64,000 nt of DNA, from positions 1,426,001 through 1,490,000 of the forward strand of contig NZ_CP126242.1 of assembly GCF_030142045.1 (NCBI RefSeq). The letters run 5' to 3'. Numbering within the stretch: the first letter of the stretch is position 1; each line of letters begins with the position of its first letter. The position numbers were made by a program, and so were the translations under genes. The notes under the pieces were generated by a model. It saw only the letters and a list, made by a program, of their open reading frames with translations. It ran no database searches and was not told the DNA's origin. The DNA comes from Arthrobacter sp. zg-Y919 (lineage in GTDB: Bacteria; Actinomycetota; Actinomycetes; Actinomycetales; Micrococcaceae). Shown one piece after another: positions 50,227 through 60,306 of the stretch.

Positions 50227-51186
50227 CTACTTGACTTCCTGGATGTCCACGACGAAGACCAGGGGTCCGGAAGGGCTGCTGCCCGCGGCGGGATCACCGT
50301 AGGCCAATTCGGACGGCAGGACCAGCAGGACCTTGGAGCCGGCCTTCTGACCGGCCAGGCCGTAGGTCCAGCCGGGAATCACGTTGCCCAGCGGGAACTC
50401 GGCCGGCTCGCCGCGCTCGTAGCTGGAGTCGAAGGTGCTGCCGTCCCGCAGGCTTACGCCCAGGTAGCCGGCCTTCACCGTGCCGGTTGCCTCCAGTACC
50501 GGTCCGTCGCCTTCCTCAAGGACCTTCACGATCAGGCGGTCCGGTTCCTCGGCGCCTTCCGGGATGGTGATGGACGGGGTGCCGTCTTCGGCGAAGGTGA
50601 CCTCGGGCAGCTTGCCTTCGGCTTCAAGGGCGTCGACGTCCTCGCTGCTCATCAGGAGGGTGCCGTCCTCGTTCCGGGCGGCGGCTTCATCCGGGGAAAG
50701 GGCCGGTTCGGCGTCCACTGCATCGGTGATGGTGAAGACGACGAAGTTGGCTTCCGTACCGTTCTCTTCACTGGCCGGAATGAAGTAGGCAAAGTCGGAG
50801 CCGACGGGAGCGCCCAGGAGGGCGTCATACATCTGCGAATTGCCGGTCTTCAGGCTCTCATCCACGGCGATGGCTTCGGCGCTTTCGGCACTGTAGGTCT
50901 CCTGGCCGACGGTACCGTCTTCGGGGTTGACGATAGCGAGGCGGATCATGGCCGTCTGATCGGCTGCGACTTCCTTGCCGTCGCCGTCGTTGATGCGGTT
51001 CAGGGTTGGCTCGTCGGCGCTGAGCGGAGCATCGAATTCGACGGTGGGGACCGAGGTCTCCTCATCGCCGCGTTCAATCTTCACGGAGGAGAGCGGGCCG
51101 GTGACCGGGGCTGCGTCGCCGTCGCCGCCGGAGCAGGCGGTGAGGAACAGCAGGAAAGGCAGGAGGATGGCTAGTACTTTACGCAC
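50227..51186 (-). CDS. Lipid-anchored FKBP-type peptidyl-prolyl isomerase
   Basis: A 319-residue exported FKBP. It has a lipoprotein signal (MRKVLAILLPFLLFLTAC, lipid Cys18) and an acidic, Asp/Glu-rich N-terminal region. The first domain is diverged (TAMIRLAIVNPEDGTVGQET, FAYFIPASEENG). The C-terminal FKBP domain is canonical: KAGYLGVSLRDGSTFDSSYE, NVIPGWTYGLAGQKAGSKVL, LVLPSELAYGDPAAGSSP and PLVFVVDIQEVK. I chose GTG at 51186 with GAAAGAAG upstream. It probably assists folding outside the membrane. Confidence 0.92.
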   Translation of the reverse strand: MRKVLAILLPFLLFLTACSGGDGDAAPVTGPLSSVKIERGDEETSVPTVEFDAPLSADEPTLNRINDGDGKEVAADQTAMIRLAIVNPEDGTVGQETYSAESAEAIAVDESLKTGNSQMYDALLGAPVGSDFAYFIPASEENGTEANFVVFTITDAVDAEPALSPDEAAARNEDGTLLMSSEDVDALEAEGKLPEVTFAEDGTPSITIPEGAEEPDRLIVKVLEEGDGPVLEATGTVKAGYLGVSLRDGSTFDSSYERGEPAEFPLGNVIPGWTYGLAGQKAGSKVLLVLPSELAYGDPAAGSSPSGPLVFVVDIQEVK

Positions 51187-51330
51187 AGTACTTCTTTCAG
51201 TGGTGGACGGTGAGCAGTGCGGCCTTTCGCAGGCGCCGCTACGCCGGGCAGCCGGACGCCGCGTGCGGCCGCAACAGGCCCACACTAGCCGGTCCGGCTG
51301 GACGAAACCTAGGTGAGGTGCGGCGGCTGT

Positions 51331-51357
51331 GCCGGGATGGGGCCGGGATGGGGCCGG
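51331..51357. repeat. Short 11-base tandem repeat after pafA
   Basis: GCCGGGATGGG occurs at 51331 and 51342, followed by a partial third unit GCCGGG at 51353, just downstream of the pafA stop. Confidence 0.6.
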
Positions 51358-51365
51358 GCGGCGCG

Positions 51366-52727
51366 TCAGAGAGTGGAAAGAAGGGCCTCGACGCGCTCGT
51401 CGACAGAGGCGAACGGGTCTTTGCAGAGCACCGTCTGCTGTGCCCGGTCATTGAGCTTGAGGTGCACCCAGTCCACCGTGAAATCGCGGTTGGCGGTCTT
51501 GGCGCGCCGGACGAAGTCGCCGCGCAGCTTCGCACGGGTGGTCTGCGGCGGTTGGTCCACGGCTTCCTTGATATCGCTGTCCTCCACCACGCGGGCTGTT
51601 TCCCCGCGCGCCTGCAGCAGATAGAACAATCCCCGGCGCCGGGAAATGTCGTGATAGGTCAGGTCCACCTGGGCCAGGCGCGGGGAAGCCATGTCGAGAC
51701 CATGCCGCTCCCCCACCCGGTCCACCAGTTTCTTCTTGATGGCCCAGTCGATCTCGGTGTCGATCCCGGTGTGGTCACCGGATTCGATGGCGTCCAGGGT
51801 GCGTGTCCACAGATCGATGATCCGTCCAACGTGCCGGTTGTGCTCACCGTTCGCAGCCACGAAGTCCTGGACCCGCTGCAGGTAGATCCGCTGCAGGTCC
51901 AACGGCGTCATGGTGGACCCGTTGGCCAGCTTCAACGGCTGCCGACCGGAGAGGTCGTGGGAGGTTTCCCGGATGCTGCGGATCGGGTTTTCCAGGCGCA
52001 GGTCCCGCATCAGCACACCGGCCTCGATCATCCGCAGCATCAGGTCCACGGACCCGGCCTTGAGGAGCATGGTGGTCTCGGACATGTTGGAGTCGCCTGC
52101 GATCACGTGCAGGCGCCGGTAGTGCTCGGCGTCGGCGTGCGGCTCGTCCCGGGTATTGATGATCGGCCGGGACCGCGTGGTGGCCGAGGAAACACCCTCC
52201 CAGATGTGGTCCGCCCGCTGGGAAAACGCGAACAGGGATCCTGACTGGGTCTTCAGCACCTTGCCCGCACCGACCAGGAGCTGGCGGGTCACCAGGAACG
52301 GTATGAGGACATCGGCCAGCCGGGAGAACTCGAGGCGGCGTGGAATGAGGTAGTTTTCGTGGCTGCCGTAGGAGTTCCCGGCGGAATCGGTGTTGTTCTT
52401 GAAGAGGTAGACGCTGCCGTTGAAGCCCTCGGCCTTGAGCCGGTCCTCCGCTTCTTCGACCAGGTCGTCCAGGATGAGCTCGCCGGCCCGGTCGTGGGCC
52501 ACCAGCTGTGCCAGGTCGTCACACTCTGCGGTGGCGTACTCCGGATGCGACCCCACATCGAGGTAGAGACGGGAGCCGTTGGTCAGGAAGACATTGGAGG
52601 AGCGGCCCCAGCTGACCACCTTGCGGAAGAGATAGCGGGCTACTTCCTCGGGGGAAAGGGGACGGGAATCGGGTCCGGAATAAGCGATGCCGAATTCTGT
52701 TTCCACCCCGTAGATCCTGCGGTCCAT
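51366..52727 (-). CDS. pafA: Pup--protein ligase PafA
   Basis: Glutamine-synthetase-like ligase that joins the C-terminal Glu of deamidated Pup to lysines of substrate proteins using ATP. It has 453 residues. Motifs: [16 protein letters not shown] (nucleotide-binding start), [37 protein letters not shown], and [20 protein letters not shown] (catalytic His/Arg loop). It is last in the proteasome operon here; its ATG overlaps the prcA stop by one base, so it is translationally coupled. Confidence 0.96.
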   Translation of the reverse strand: MDRRIYGVETEFGIAYSGPDSRPLSPEEVARYLFRKVVSWGRSSNVFLTNGSRLYLDVGSHPEYATAECDDLAQLVAHDRAGELILDDLVEEAEDRLKAEGFNGSVYLFKNNTDSAGNSYGSHENYLIPRRLEFSRLADVLIPFLVTRQLLVGAGKVLKTQSGSLFAFSQRADHIWEGVSSATTRSRPIINTRDEPHADAEHYRRLHVIAGDSNMSETTMLLKAGSVDLMLRMIEAGVLMRDLRLENPIRSIRETSHDLSGRQPLKLANGSTMTPLDLQRIYLQRVQDFVAANGEHNRHVGRIIDLWTRTLDAIESGDHTGIDTEIDWAIKKKLVDRVGERHGLDMASPRLAQVDLTYHDISRRRGLFYLLQARGETARVVEDSDIKEAVDQPPQTTRAKLRGDFVRRAKTANRDFTVDWVHLKLNDRAQQTVLCKDPFASVDERVEALLSTL

Positions 52728-53467
52728 CAGTCTCCTTCCGCGCTGGACAACAGACGGTCCAGCTCAACGGTGTTTATCCTGCGGAACGCCCGTACGGTGC
52801 CTCGCGTGGACAACGGATCCCGGTCCAGGACGGCTACTTCGAGCAGGCCGGCGCCCAGTGGTTCCGCCGGCTGGCCGTTACCTGTTCCCTCAGCTGACCG
52901 GGTGGCGGAGAGGGCGTTCACGGCGGTCCTGATGGCGGAGGCGAAACCGGCGTCCTGGCTCCAGGTCCGGCTCAGGGCTTCGTTGACGATTTCCGCCTGT
53001 CCGCCCATCACGGTGTAATTGCTTTCATCCGCAATGGAGCCGTCGAAGTTCAGCCGGTACAGGCGGTCCGAGTAGGGGTCCTCCCCCACCTCCGCCACGG
53101 CCAGTTCGACTTCGAAGGGCTTTCCCTCGGTGGTGAACACCGATCCGAGGCTCTGCGCGTACACGCTGGCCAGCCCCCGTGCTGAAACATCTTCACGCGA
53201 ATAGGAATAGCCGCGCACATCGGCGAAGCGGATGCCTGCCTGGCGGAGGGATTCGAATTCGTTGTATTTGCCGACGGCGGCGAAACCTATCCGGTCGTAG
53301 ATTTCACTGAGCTTGTGGAGGGACGGCGAAGGGTTTTCCGCCACCAGGGCGATGCCCTCGCGGCAGGTCAGGACCACCACCGAGCGTCCCCTGGCAATGC
53401 CTTTCCGGGCGAAGTCCGCCCGGTCCTTCATCAGCTGTTCGGGCGAGACATAGAACTGCTGGGTCAC
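52727..53467 (-). CDS. prcA: 20S proteasome subunit alpha
   Basis: Non-catalytic outer-ring subunit that gates entry and contacts Arc/Mpa. It has 246 residues: [20 protein letters not shown] (gating N-terminal helix, as in mycobacterial PrcA), [60 protein letters not shown] and [14 protein letters not shown]. There is no catalytic Thr. It is separated from prcB by 2 bases and overlaps pafA by one base. Confidence 0.96.
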   Translation of the reverse strand: MTQQFYVSPEQLMKDRADFARKGIARGRSVVVLTCREGIALVAENPSPSLHKLSEIYDRIGFAAVGKYNEFESLRQAGIRFADVRGYSYSREDVSARGLASVYAQSLGSVFTTEGKPFEVELAVAEVGEDPYSDRLYRLNFDGSIADESNYTVMGGQAEIVNEALSRTWSQDAGFASAIRTAVNALSATRSAEGTGNGQPAEPLGAGLLEVAVLDRDPLSTRGTVRAFRRINTVELDRLLSSAEGD

Positions 53468-53469
53468 GG

Positions 53470-54294
53470 CTACGCCTCCAGTCCGGCGGCGGTGCGCCTT
53501 GAGATCAGGTCATGGGACAGCTGCTGCAGTTCCCGCTCGGGGATCTCCCGGTTGCCGGCGCTGTTGACCACGAAAACCACGGGCCAGAGCCGCCGGACCA
53601 TGTCCGGTCCGCCGGTGGCTGAGTCGTCGTCGGCCGCGTCGTAGAGGGATTCCACTGCCACCCGCACCGCTTCCTCCTCATCCAGGTTCGGCCGCCAGAG
53701 TTTCTTCAGGGCGCCGCGGGCGAAGACCGAGCCCGAGCCCACACTGTGGTGCTCGTACTCCTCATACCGGCCCCCGGTCACGTCGTAGGAGAAGAGCCGT
53801 CCCGTACGCCGCTGGGTGTCGAACCCGGCGAAGAGCGGGACCACGGCCAGCCCCTGCAGCGCCAGCGGAAGGTTGGAACGCACCATGGCCGCAAGCCGGT
53901 TGGACTTGCCGTCCAGGCTCATGGGCGTTCCTTCGATTTTTTCGTAATGCTCCAGTTCCACCTGGAACAGCCGGATCATGTCCAGGGCCAGCCCCGCCGT
54001 GCCGGCAATGCCCAGCACGGAGAAGTTGTCCGCAGGAAAGACCTTCTTGATGTGCCGGCTGGCAATCATGTTGCCCATCGTGGCACGCCGGTCCCCAGCC
54101 ATCAGGACTCCCCCGGCGTACGTCAGGGAGACGATGGTTGTGGCCTGCGGGGCCAGTTCCGCAGCGGACCCCTGCGACGCCGGTCCCAGGGAGCGGGAGG
54201 AGGGCAGCAGTTCGGGGCGGTGCCGGGTGAGGTGGTCGGTAAAGGAAGCGGAGGGGGCTTGGTGGATGGAGGCGGCAGGGTCCCGGGGGGCCAT
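53470..54294 (-). CDS. prcB: 20S proteasome subunit beta
   Basis: Catalytic subunit of the inner rings. It has 274 residues. A 51-residue propeptide (ends AAELAPQA) precedes the nucleophile Thr52 in [20 protein letters not shown], which becomes residue 1 of the mature protein after autolysis. Further catalytic residues are Asp in AGDRR and Lys in RHIKKVF. The region after it ([20 protein letters not shown], then [10 protein letters not shown]) is highly conserved with Mycobacterium. It starts 3 bases after the pup stop. Confidence 0.96.
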   Translation of the reverse strand: MAPRDPAASIHQAPSASFTDHLTRHRPELLPSSRSLGPASQGSAAELAPQATTIVSLTYAGGVLMAGDRRATMGNMIASRHIKKVFPADNFSVLGIAGTAGLALDMIRLFQVELEHYEKIEGTPMSLDGKSNRLAAMVRSNLPLALQGLAVVPLFAGFDTQRRTGRLFSYDVTGGRYEEYEHHSVGSGSVFARGALKKLWRPNLDEEEAVRVAVESLYDAADDDSATGGPDMVRRLWPVVFVVNSAGNREIPERELQQLSHDLISRRTAAGLEA

Positions 54295-54297
54295 CCG

Positions 54298-54498
54298 TTA
54301 CTGACCGCCCTTTTGGATGAAGCCGCGGACGAATTCTTCGGCGTTGCTTTCCAGCACGCCGTCGATTTCGTCCAGGAGGTCGTCTACGCCCTCAGTCTCG
54401 GTGGATGCTTCCGCCTCGGGTGCCGGGGCAGGGACGGCCTCTGTTTCTTCTTCTTCAACTGGATGCGTTCCGGTGGTTTTGCGGTCCTGGGTTGCCAT
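54298..54498 (-). CDS. pup: Prokaryotic ubiquitin-like protein Pup
   Basis: Disordered protein tag of 66 residues. The N-terminal half is acidic and Pro-rich. The C-terminal helix that binds the Arc/Mpa coiled coil is VDDLLDEIDGVLESNAEEFV, ending RGFIQKGGQ. The terminal Gln must be deamidated to Glu by Dop before PafA can use it. I chose ATG at 54498 (MATQDRKTTG). It sits in the conserved pup-prcB-prcA block downstream of dop. Confidence 0.96.
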   Translation of the reverse strand: MATQDRKTTGTHPVEEEETEAVPAPAPEAEASTETEGVDDLLDEIDGVLESNAEEFVRGFIQKGGQ

Positions 54499-54538
54499 GA
54501 TGCCTAGCCCTTTCTTGCCCGGGGGTTGAATCCTAGTC

Positions 54539-56152
54539 CTATGGTGCCACGGTGGCATCCGAACCGGTCAGGAGTCTGGCGACAAAATCTTCCGCATCGG
54601 CGGATGCATTGAAGAGTTCCTCGGTCAGCGCCCGGGTTCCGCGCAGCGGCTCCCGGGTCGGGATCCGCTGGAGCCGCCGCCGGGAGGGAAGTTCGAAGAT
54701 GATGGAATCCCAGCTCGCACCGATGACTTCCTTCGGGAACCGGGTGAGGCAGTTCCCGCGGAAATACGCCCGGGTGTCATCCGGCGGGCGGATGACGGCC
54801 CGGGCAATCTCCTCGTCGGTGAGCACGCGTTCCATCTGTCCCCTGGCCGCAAGGCGGTAATAGAGCCCCTTCTCCGGACGCATATCCGAGTACTGCAGGT
54901 CCACCAGGTGCAGCCGCGCGTCCGACCAGGCCAGCCCGTCACGCTCACGGTAAGCCTGCATCAGCTTCAGCTTCGCCACCCAGTCGACGGAGGCGGCAGC
55001 CTCCATCGGGTCCCGCTTGAGGGTCCCCAGCAGTGCGGCCCAGCGGGTGAGGATGTCCTCGGTGTCCGGGTCGCTTCCGCCGCCCGCACGGGCGTGTGCC
55101 GCTGCCGCTTCGCAGTAGATCTCCTGCAGGTCCAGGCCGGTGACCATCCGGCCGTCCGTCAGCTCCACCAGCTGCTCGAGGGTGGGGTCGTGGCTGATCG
55201 CCTGCAGCGCACCCACGGGGTCGCGGAGTTCGACGGCGGGGGCGGTCCCGGCTTCGATCATGGACAGGACAGCCGCCGTGGTGCCGATTTTCAGCAGGGC
55301 GGAAACCTCGCTGAGGTTCGCGTCCCCGATGATCACGTGCAGCCGGCGGTACTTTTCCGCGACCGAATGCGGCTCGTCCCGGGTATTGATGATTGGACGG
55401 CGGATGGTGGTTTCCAGTCCGACTTCCGTTTCGAAGAAGTCCGCGCGCTGGCTCAGCTGGAAACCCTGGCGCTGGTTATTGGTGCCAATGCCCACCCGGC
55501 CGGATCCGGCGATGACCTGGCGCGACACGAAGAACGGCACGAGCCCGCTGACCAGCGCCCCGAAGGGGACGCTGCGCGGCACCAGGTAGTTCTCGTGGGA
55601 ACCGTAGGACACGCCCTTGTTGTCGGTGTTGTTTTTGTACAGGTGCACCGGGGCGAAGCCGGGCATGCGGGCAATGTGCCGCATGGCGGCCAGCACCACG
55701 GCGTCGCCGGCCTTGTCCCACAACACCGCGTCGCGGGGCCGGGTGACTTCGGGCGAGGAATACTCGGGATGGGCGTGGTCCACATACAGGCGTGCGCCGT
55801 TGCCCAGGACCATGTTCATCAGCACCGGGTTGTCGGCGGTCTGCTCCCCGTAGAGGGCGGCCGGTCCGCCGCCTTCCATGGCGATTTGTTCGGCGTCCAG
55901 CACCGGGGGTTCGTCGGTGAGCTGGGTGGGATCCGCCGCGGCGCGGGGCACGGCGTACCCGCGTGCGTCGTTCAGCGGCGCCTCGTCCGTGTAGTCCCAG
56001 CGGGTTCCCGACAGGTTGCCCGTGCCCGTCCGCAGCGTGGCCGCATAGGCGTTGACGATCTGGCTGGAGAGGACGGTCGCGTTGGCGGACGGCAGGGACG
56101 GAGCCAGGACGCCGTACTCGGTTTCCGTCCCCATCACACGGCGCACGGTCAC
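54539..56152 (-). CDS. dop: Pup deamidase / depupylase Dop
   Basis: Deamidates the Pup C-terminal Gln and removes Pup from substrates; a PafA paralogue with ATP as cofactor. It has 537 residues, longer than PafA. Motifs: [75 protein letters not shown]. The Dop-specific loop lies near the N-terminus ([20 protein letters not shown]). Its GTG start overlaps the arc stop by 4 bases (GTGA); pup follows 40 bases downstream. Confidence 0.95.
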   Translation of the reverse strand: MTVRRVMGTETEYGVLAPSLPSANATVLSSQIVNAYAATLRTGTGNLSGTRWDYTDEAPLNDARGYAVPRAAADPTQLTDEPPVLDAEQIAMEGGGPAALYGEQTADNPVLMNMVLGNGARLYVDHAHPEYSSPEVTRPRDAVLWDKAGDAVVLAAMRHIARMPGFAPVHLYKNNTDNKGVSYGSHENYLVPRSVPFGALVSGLVPFFVSRQVIAGSGRVGIGTNNQRQGFQLSQRADFFETEVGLETTIRRPIINTRDEPHSVAEKYRRLHVIIGDANLSEVSALLKIGTTAAVLSMIEAGTAPAVELRDPVGALQAISHDPTLEQLVELTDGRMVTGLDLQEIYCEAAAAHARAGGGSDPDTEDILTRWAALLGTLKRDPMEAAASVDWVAKLKLMQAYRERDGLAWSDARLHLVDLQYSDMRPEKGLYYRLAARGQMERVLTDEEIARAVIRPPDDTRAYFRGNCLTRFPKEVIGASWDSIIFELPSRRRLQRIPTREPLRGTRALTEELFNASADAEDFVARLLTGSDATVAP

Positions 56153-57906
56153 AGATACTGTCCCGGGTTGGCCGCGGTTTCGATGGTACGGCCCGGTTCC
56201 TGGCCCGCCTTGCCCTGGACAATGGTGCGGATGTAGGTGATCCGCTCGCCCTTCTTCCCCGAGATCCGTGCCCAGTCATCCGGGTTGGTGGTGTTGGGCA
56301 TGTCCTCGTGCTCGCGGAACTCGTCCACCACGGCACGCATCAGGTGCTCGATGCGCAGCCCGCGCTGGTGCAGCTGCAACAGGTCCTTGATGGCGTACTT
56401 CTTGGCCCGGTCCACCACGTTCTGGATCACCGCTCCGGAATTGAAGTCCTTGAAGTAGAGCATCTCAGTGTCGCCGTTGGCGTAGGTGACTTCCAGATAC
56501 TCGTTGGCCTTGTCCTCGGCGTACATCTTTTCGACGGTGCGGCGGACCATTTCGCTGACGGTTTCCACCGGATCGTAACCGTGTTCCGCCAGGTCCTCGC
56601 GGTGCAGCGGCAGGTCCGGGGTGAGGTACTTGGCAAAGATCTCTGCGGCGCCTTCGGCGTCGGGCCGCTGGATCTTGATCTTCACGTCCAGCCGGCCGGG
56701 GCGCAGGATGGCCGGATCGATCATGTCCTCCCGGTTCGAGGCACCGATGACAATGACGTTCTCCAGCTTCTCCACCCCGTCTATTTCGCTGAGCAGCTGG
56801 GGGACGATGGTGGTTTCGACGTCGGAGGACACCCCGGTGCCGCGGGTGCGGAAGAGCGAGTCCATTTCGTCGAAGAACACCACCACGGGGCTGCCGTCGG
56901 ACGCCTTCTCCCGGGCCCGGCCGAAAATCAGCCGGATGTGGCGCTCGGTCTCCCCCACATACTTGTCCAGCAGTTCCGGTCCCTTGATGTTCAGGAAGTA
57001 GCTGCGGGCGCCCAGCGTTCCGGTCTGCTCCATCACCCGGGCGGCCAGGGCATGCGCCACAGCCTTGGCGATCAGGGTCTTGCCGCAGCCGGGAGGGCCG
57101 TACAGCAGGATGCCCTTGGGTGGCTTCAAGCCGTGTTCGCGGTAGAGGTCGGGGTGCATAAACGGCAGCTCGACGGCGTCGCGGATCTGCTCGATCTGTG
57201 GGCCGAGGCCGCCGATGTCGGCGTAGGAGATGTCCGGAACCTCCTCCAGGACCAGGTTCTCGACTTCGCTGCGCGGAATCTTCTCCAGGGCGTACCCGAT
57301 CCGGGTGTCCACCGTCAGCGCATCGCCTACGCGGACCTTCTCCTGCCCCAGGGGTCCGTTGAGCCGGACCACGCGCTCGTCGTCGGCCCGTCCAATCACC
57401 AGCACCCGGTCCGGCTCCAGGAGTTCCTTCACCGTGAACAGCTCGCCGGCACGTTCGAAGCCGAGGGCCGCAATAACGGTGAGGGACTCGTTGAGGAGCA
57501 CCTCCTGGCCCGGAACCACCTGTCCCAGGTCCAAGAGGGGCGAGACGGCCACCCGGAGCTTGCGGCCGGACTGGATGATGTCCAGGCTTTCCTGCATGGC
57601 CGCCACGGTGGTGACGCCGGGCACCGCCTCCCGGCGCTGGTTCACGCCGAGGACGGTGCCGAAGCTGAAGGGTGTGGCGCCCTCGTTTTCCAGGGCGTCC
57701 TTCAACCGGATAATTTCCGCCTTCGCGGTCTCCAGCATGGCCACAAGCCGGGCATTGTTGTGGGTGAGGGTCGCCAGCTGCCGGTCCAGATTCCGGAGTT
57801 TGTCGCGGAGGATGTTCACCTGGCGTGCCTCGGGACCTGCTGCAGCCGCTGTGGACACTGGACGGGATTCCCCTGTCCCGGGACCGACGTTCTCTGGTTC
57901 AGCCAT
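56149..57906 (-). CDS. arc: Proteasome-associated AAA ATPase Arc/Mpa
   Basis: Hexameric unfoldase that captures pupylated proteins by its coiled coil and threads them into the 20S proteasome. It has 585 residues: coiled coil at about 28-72 ([20 protein letters not shown]), a tandem OB region, then a single AAA module with Walker [21 protein letters not shown] and Walker [13 protein letters not shown]. The C-terminus GQYL is the proteasome-docking tail. I chose ATG at 57906; a GTG at 57924 is in frame. A long hairpin lies in its leader. Confidence 0.96.
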   Translation of the reverse strand: MAEPENVGPGTGESRPVSTAAAAGPEARQVNILRDKLRNLDRQLATLTHNNARLVAMLETAKAEIIRLKDALENEGATPFSFGTVLGVNQRREAVPGVTTVAAMQESLDIIQSGRKLRVAVSPLLDLGQVVPGQEVLLNESLTVIAALGFERAGELFTVKELLEPDRVLVIGRADDERVVRLNGPLGQEKVRVGDALTVDTRIGYALEKIPRSEVENLVLEEVPDISYADIGGLGPQIEQIRDAVELPFMHPDLYREHGLKPPKGILLYGPPGCGKTLIAKAVAHALAARVMEQTGTLGARSYFLNIKGPELLDKYVGETERHIRLIFGRAREKASDGSPVVVFFDEMDSLFRTRGTGVSSDVETTIVPQLLSEIDGVEKLENVIVIGASNREDMIDPAILRPGRLDVKIKIQRPDAEGAAEIFAKYLTPDLPLHREDLAEHGYDPVETVSEMVRRTVEKMYAEDKANEYLEVTYANGDTEMLYFKDFNSGAVIQNVVDRAKKYAIKDLLQLHQRGLRIEHLMRAVVDEFREHEDMPNTTNPDDWARISGKKGERITYIRTIVQGKAGQEPGRTIETAANPGQYL

Positions 57907-57926
57907 GATACGGACCGCCTTCACGT

Positions 57927-57962
57927 AGCTCTGGGTCTGTCCAATGACAGTAACCCAGGGCT
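57927..57962 (-). other. Stem-loop in the leader of the arc-pup-proteasome operon
   Basis: AGC-T-CTGGGTCTGTC (57927-57941) pairs with GACAG-TA-ACCCAGGGCT (57946-57962): about 14 bp with a 2-base bulge and a CAAT loop. It lies 21 bases before the arc ATG and 50 bases after the trmI stop. It could be an attenuator or mRNA stabiliser; no T-run follows. Confidence 0.5.
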
Positions 57963-58011
57963 GCGCAAGATACAGCGGGTCCGGCGTCTTGTGTTTCGCC
58001 GGTACCTCCCG

Positions 58012-59067
58012 CTATGGGGTGTCGGTCTCCTGCTGGAACTTTTCAGCGTTTTCAAGGGCTCCGCGCTGCACGGTGGAGCTGGCATCCTTGGCGGCGCGGC
58101 GCAGCTTGTGGGCGGAAACCTCGCGTTCGCCCACGGCTGCGGGAGTCCAGGCGTTCAGGTCCTCTTCGCTGAAATTGGTTTTGGAGGCACGGCGCTTGGC
58201 GACGAGGCCGGTGGCGCCTTCCGCAAGCCGGCGGGCGGTCAGCAGGAAGCCGGTGTGGGCCACCATGCGGTGGTCCGGACGCACGGCCAGGCCCTCCAGG
58301 TGCCAGCCGCGGACCATGGATTCCCAGCCGTCCGGCTCCGTGAAGCGGCCGTCGGCGCGGATGGCTTCGGCGGTGCGGGAGAGCTGCGTGACGGTGGCCA
58401 CGTAGGAGATCCACACTCCGCCCGGGGCGAGCACTGTGGCTACGGCGTCGGTGCATTCCCACGGTGCCAGCATGTCGAGGACCACCCGGTCCACGCTGCC
58501 CGGTTCTTCGGTTTTGACGACTTCGTCCTGGAAATCACCGAGGGTGATGTCCCAGGCCGGGTGCGGTCCGCCGAAGAAGGTCTCCACGTTGCCGCGGGCG
58601 ATCTGGGCGAATTCCTCGCGCCGTTCAAAGGAATGCAGGCTGCCGTTGTCTCCGACGGCGCGCAGCAGCGAAATGCTCAGGGCTCCGGATCCGACGCCGG
58701 CTTCCACTACGCGTGCGCCCGGGTAGATGTCCGCCATGGTGACGATCTGGGCGGCGTCCTTGGGGTAGACGACGGCGGCGCCGCGCGGCATGGAGAGGAC
58801 GAAGTCAGAGAGGAGCGGGCGCAGGATCTGGTATTGGTGTCCGGCCGTATTGGACACGACGGACCCTTCGGGCAGGCCGATGACGGTGTCGTGCTGCAGG
58901 TAGCCGCGGTGGGTGTGGAAAGCGCCGCCCTCGGTGAGGGTAATGGTGTTGCGGCGGCCCTTTTCGTCCGTGAGCTGGACCCGTTCCCCGGGGCGGAGCG
59001 GTCCCCTGCGGATCTCGGCGCCGTGGGGTGCAGCAGTTGTGGGCTGCTCCTGGTGATGGGAGTTCAT
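58012..59067 (-). CDS. trmI: tRNA (adenine-N1)-methyltransferase TrmI
   Basis: Makes m1A58 in the T-loop of tRNAs. It has 351 residues. The N-terminal domain has RRGPLRPGERVQLTDEKGRR and HDTVIGLPEGSVV. SAM motif I is VVEAGVGSGALSISLLRAVG, the ribose-binding acidic region is LHSFERREEFAQIARGNVET, and the catalytic region holds WDITLGDFQDEV and VVLDMLAPWE. It is located directly upstream of arc, as in many actinobacterial proteasome loci. The C-terminal extension is Lys/Arg-rich. Confidence 0.94.
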   Translation of the reverse strand: MNSHHQEQPTTAAPHGAEIRRGPLRPGERVQLTDEKGRRNTITLTEGGAFHTHRGYLQHDTVIGLPEGSVVSNTAGHQYQILRPLLSDFVLSMPRGAAVVYPKDAAQIVTMADIYPGARVVEAGVGSGALSISLLRAVGDNGSLHSFERREEFAQIARGNVETFFGGPHPAWDITLGDFQDEVVKTEEPGSVDRVVLDMLAPWECTDAVATVLAPGGVWISYVATVTQLSRTAEAIRADGRFTEPDGWESMVRGWHLEGLAVRPDHRMVAHTGFLLTARRLAEGATGLVAKRRASKTNFSEEDLNAWTPAAVGEREVSAHKLRRAAKDASSTVQRGALENAEKFQQETDTP

Positions 59068-59101
59068 GGTTTTCCTTTGGTTCTCTTGCGGGTCTGTAGG
59101 A

Positions 59102-59121
59102 GCCGGCGATGTTCCGCCGGC
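59102..59121. other. Hairpin between M50 protease gene and trmI
   Basis: GCCGGCG (59102-59108) and CGCCGGC (59115-59121) form a perfect 7-bp stem with a 6-base loop in the 84-base spacer. There is no T-run; it may be a weak terminator or RNA-processing site. Confidence 0.4.
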
Positions 59122-59151
59122 CTGCGTGGTGAGGCTGAAAAACTGGAGGCC

Positions 59152-60306
59152 TTAGCGCCCTCCGCGGGTCCGTTTCCCGGTGACTGCGGCGACGACGGCG
59201 GCCTGGTAGAGCATGCCGGTGACTCTGCCGTCCCGGTTGATCACTGCGTATTCGCTGCCCTGCAGCTGGGCCAGGTACTGGACGAGCTCCTGGCCGGTGG
59301 CGGCTTCGGGGACGTAGGCGCCGGCTGCCAGCGGGCGGGCCACGGCGCTGACCGGTATCTGCCCGGCCTGCTCGGGCGGAACGGAAGCCAGCGCCCCGGC
59401 GTCGACGACGGCTTCGGGCTGGCCGGTGTCAGCGGTGGCTACGACCACGGCGGCAGGGTGCTCACGGGCCAGCCGGAGTGCCTGGGCGACGGGCGCACTG
59501 ATGGGCAGGGACACCGCGGGCGCCATGAGGGCCGCGGCGGTGACCTGCGGCAGCCGCAGCCGTACCCGCGCGTTATCGATCGCGGCTCCCGCCCCCATCC
59601 ACAGGAAGCTGGACAGGAGGGCGGCCAGCAGGACCAGGCTCAGCGACGGGACGTCGTCCCGGAGATAGATGGGCACAAAGACGGCCGCCAGGAGCAGGAC
59701 CGCGACGACGCGGCCGGCCCAGCCGGCGGCAACGGTGCCGCGTTCCTGTGAACCGGTGATTTTCCAGACGGTGCTTTCCACGATCCGCCCGCCGTCAAGC
59801 GGAAGCCCGGGCAGCACGTTGAAGACAGCCACCAAGGCGTTGGCGTAAACAAAGACGAGGGTCACCAGGGCTGCCACGCTTAGGTCCGGAAGGAGCTGCA
59901 GGATCCCGAACCCGGCTGCGGCGAGCAGGAAATTGGCGGCAGGTCCCGCCAGGGCGACCAGCAGGGAGCGTCCCGGCGTGGAGCGCAGGTCACCGAACTG
60001 GGTGTGCCCGCCCCACAGCGTGAGGACGATCTTCGACGTCGGCCAGTGGTAGGCACGGGCGGTGAGGGCGTGGGCCGCCTCGTGCGCCAGCACGGAGAGC
60101 AGCAGCAGGATCGAATAGCCCAGCGCCACGGCATAGGCGCCGGCTCCCAGATACGGGAAGGCACTGCGTACCTGCGGTCCGAACACGGCGACGATCAGTG
60201 CCGCGATGAGGAACCATGAATATGCCAGGAACACGGGAACCCCTGCAATGCTGCCGAGCGGGATCCCCTCCCTGCGTCCGGTGCCGGCGGGTCCAGTGCT
60301 GCTCAC
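59152..60306 (-). CDS. Site-2 protease family (M50) membrane metalloprotease with CBS domains
   Basis: An intramembrane zinc protease of 384 residues. HEAAH at 75-79 is the HExxH site (in LLSVLAHEAAHALTARAYHW) and the third ligand is in NVLPGLPLDGGRIVES. Six or so helices make up the core. A C-terminal CBS-like pair (RPLAAGAYVPEAATGQELVQ, AVINRDGRVTGMLY) places it in the SpoIVFB-like CBS group, often regulated by ligand binding. I chose GTG at 60306. It overlaps the HAD gene by 4 bases. The substrate is unknown. Confidence 0.9.
   Translation of the reverse strand: MSSTGPAGTGRREGIPLGSIAGVPVFLAYSWFLIAALIVAVFGPQVRSAFPYLGAGAYAVALGYSILLLLSVLAHEAAHALTARAYHWPTSKIVLTLWGGHTQFGDLRSTPGRSLLVALAGPAANFLLAAAGFGILQLLPDLSVAALVTLVFVYANALVAVFNVLPGLPLDGGRIVESTVWKITGSQERGTVAAGWAGRVVAVLLLAAVFVPIYLRDDVPSLSLVLLAALLSSFLWMGAGAAIDNARVRLRLPQVTAAALMAPAVSLPISAPVAQALRLAREHPAAVVVATADTGQPEAVVDAGALASVPPEQAGQIPVSAVARPLAAGAYVPEAATGQELVQYLAQLQGSEYAVINRDGRVTGMLYQAAVVAAVTGKRTRGGR

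Noticed and set aside
56308..59751. 1147-residue open frame on + opposite arc and trmI
   Set aside because: It is antisense to two certain genes; GC-rich codon bias opens the opposite frame. The composition is low-complexity (Val/His/Gly/Gln) without domains.
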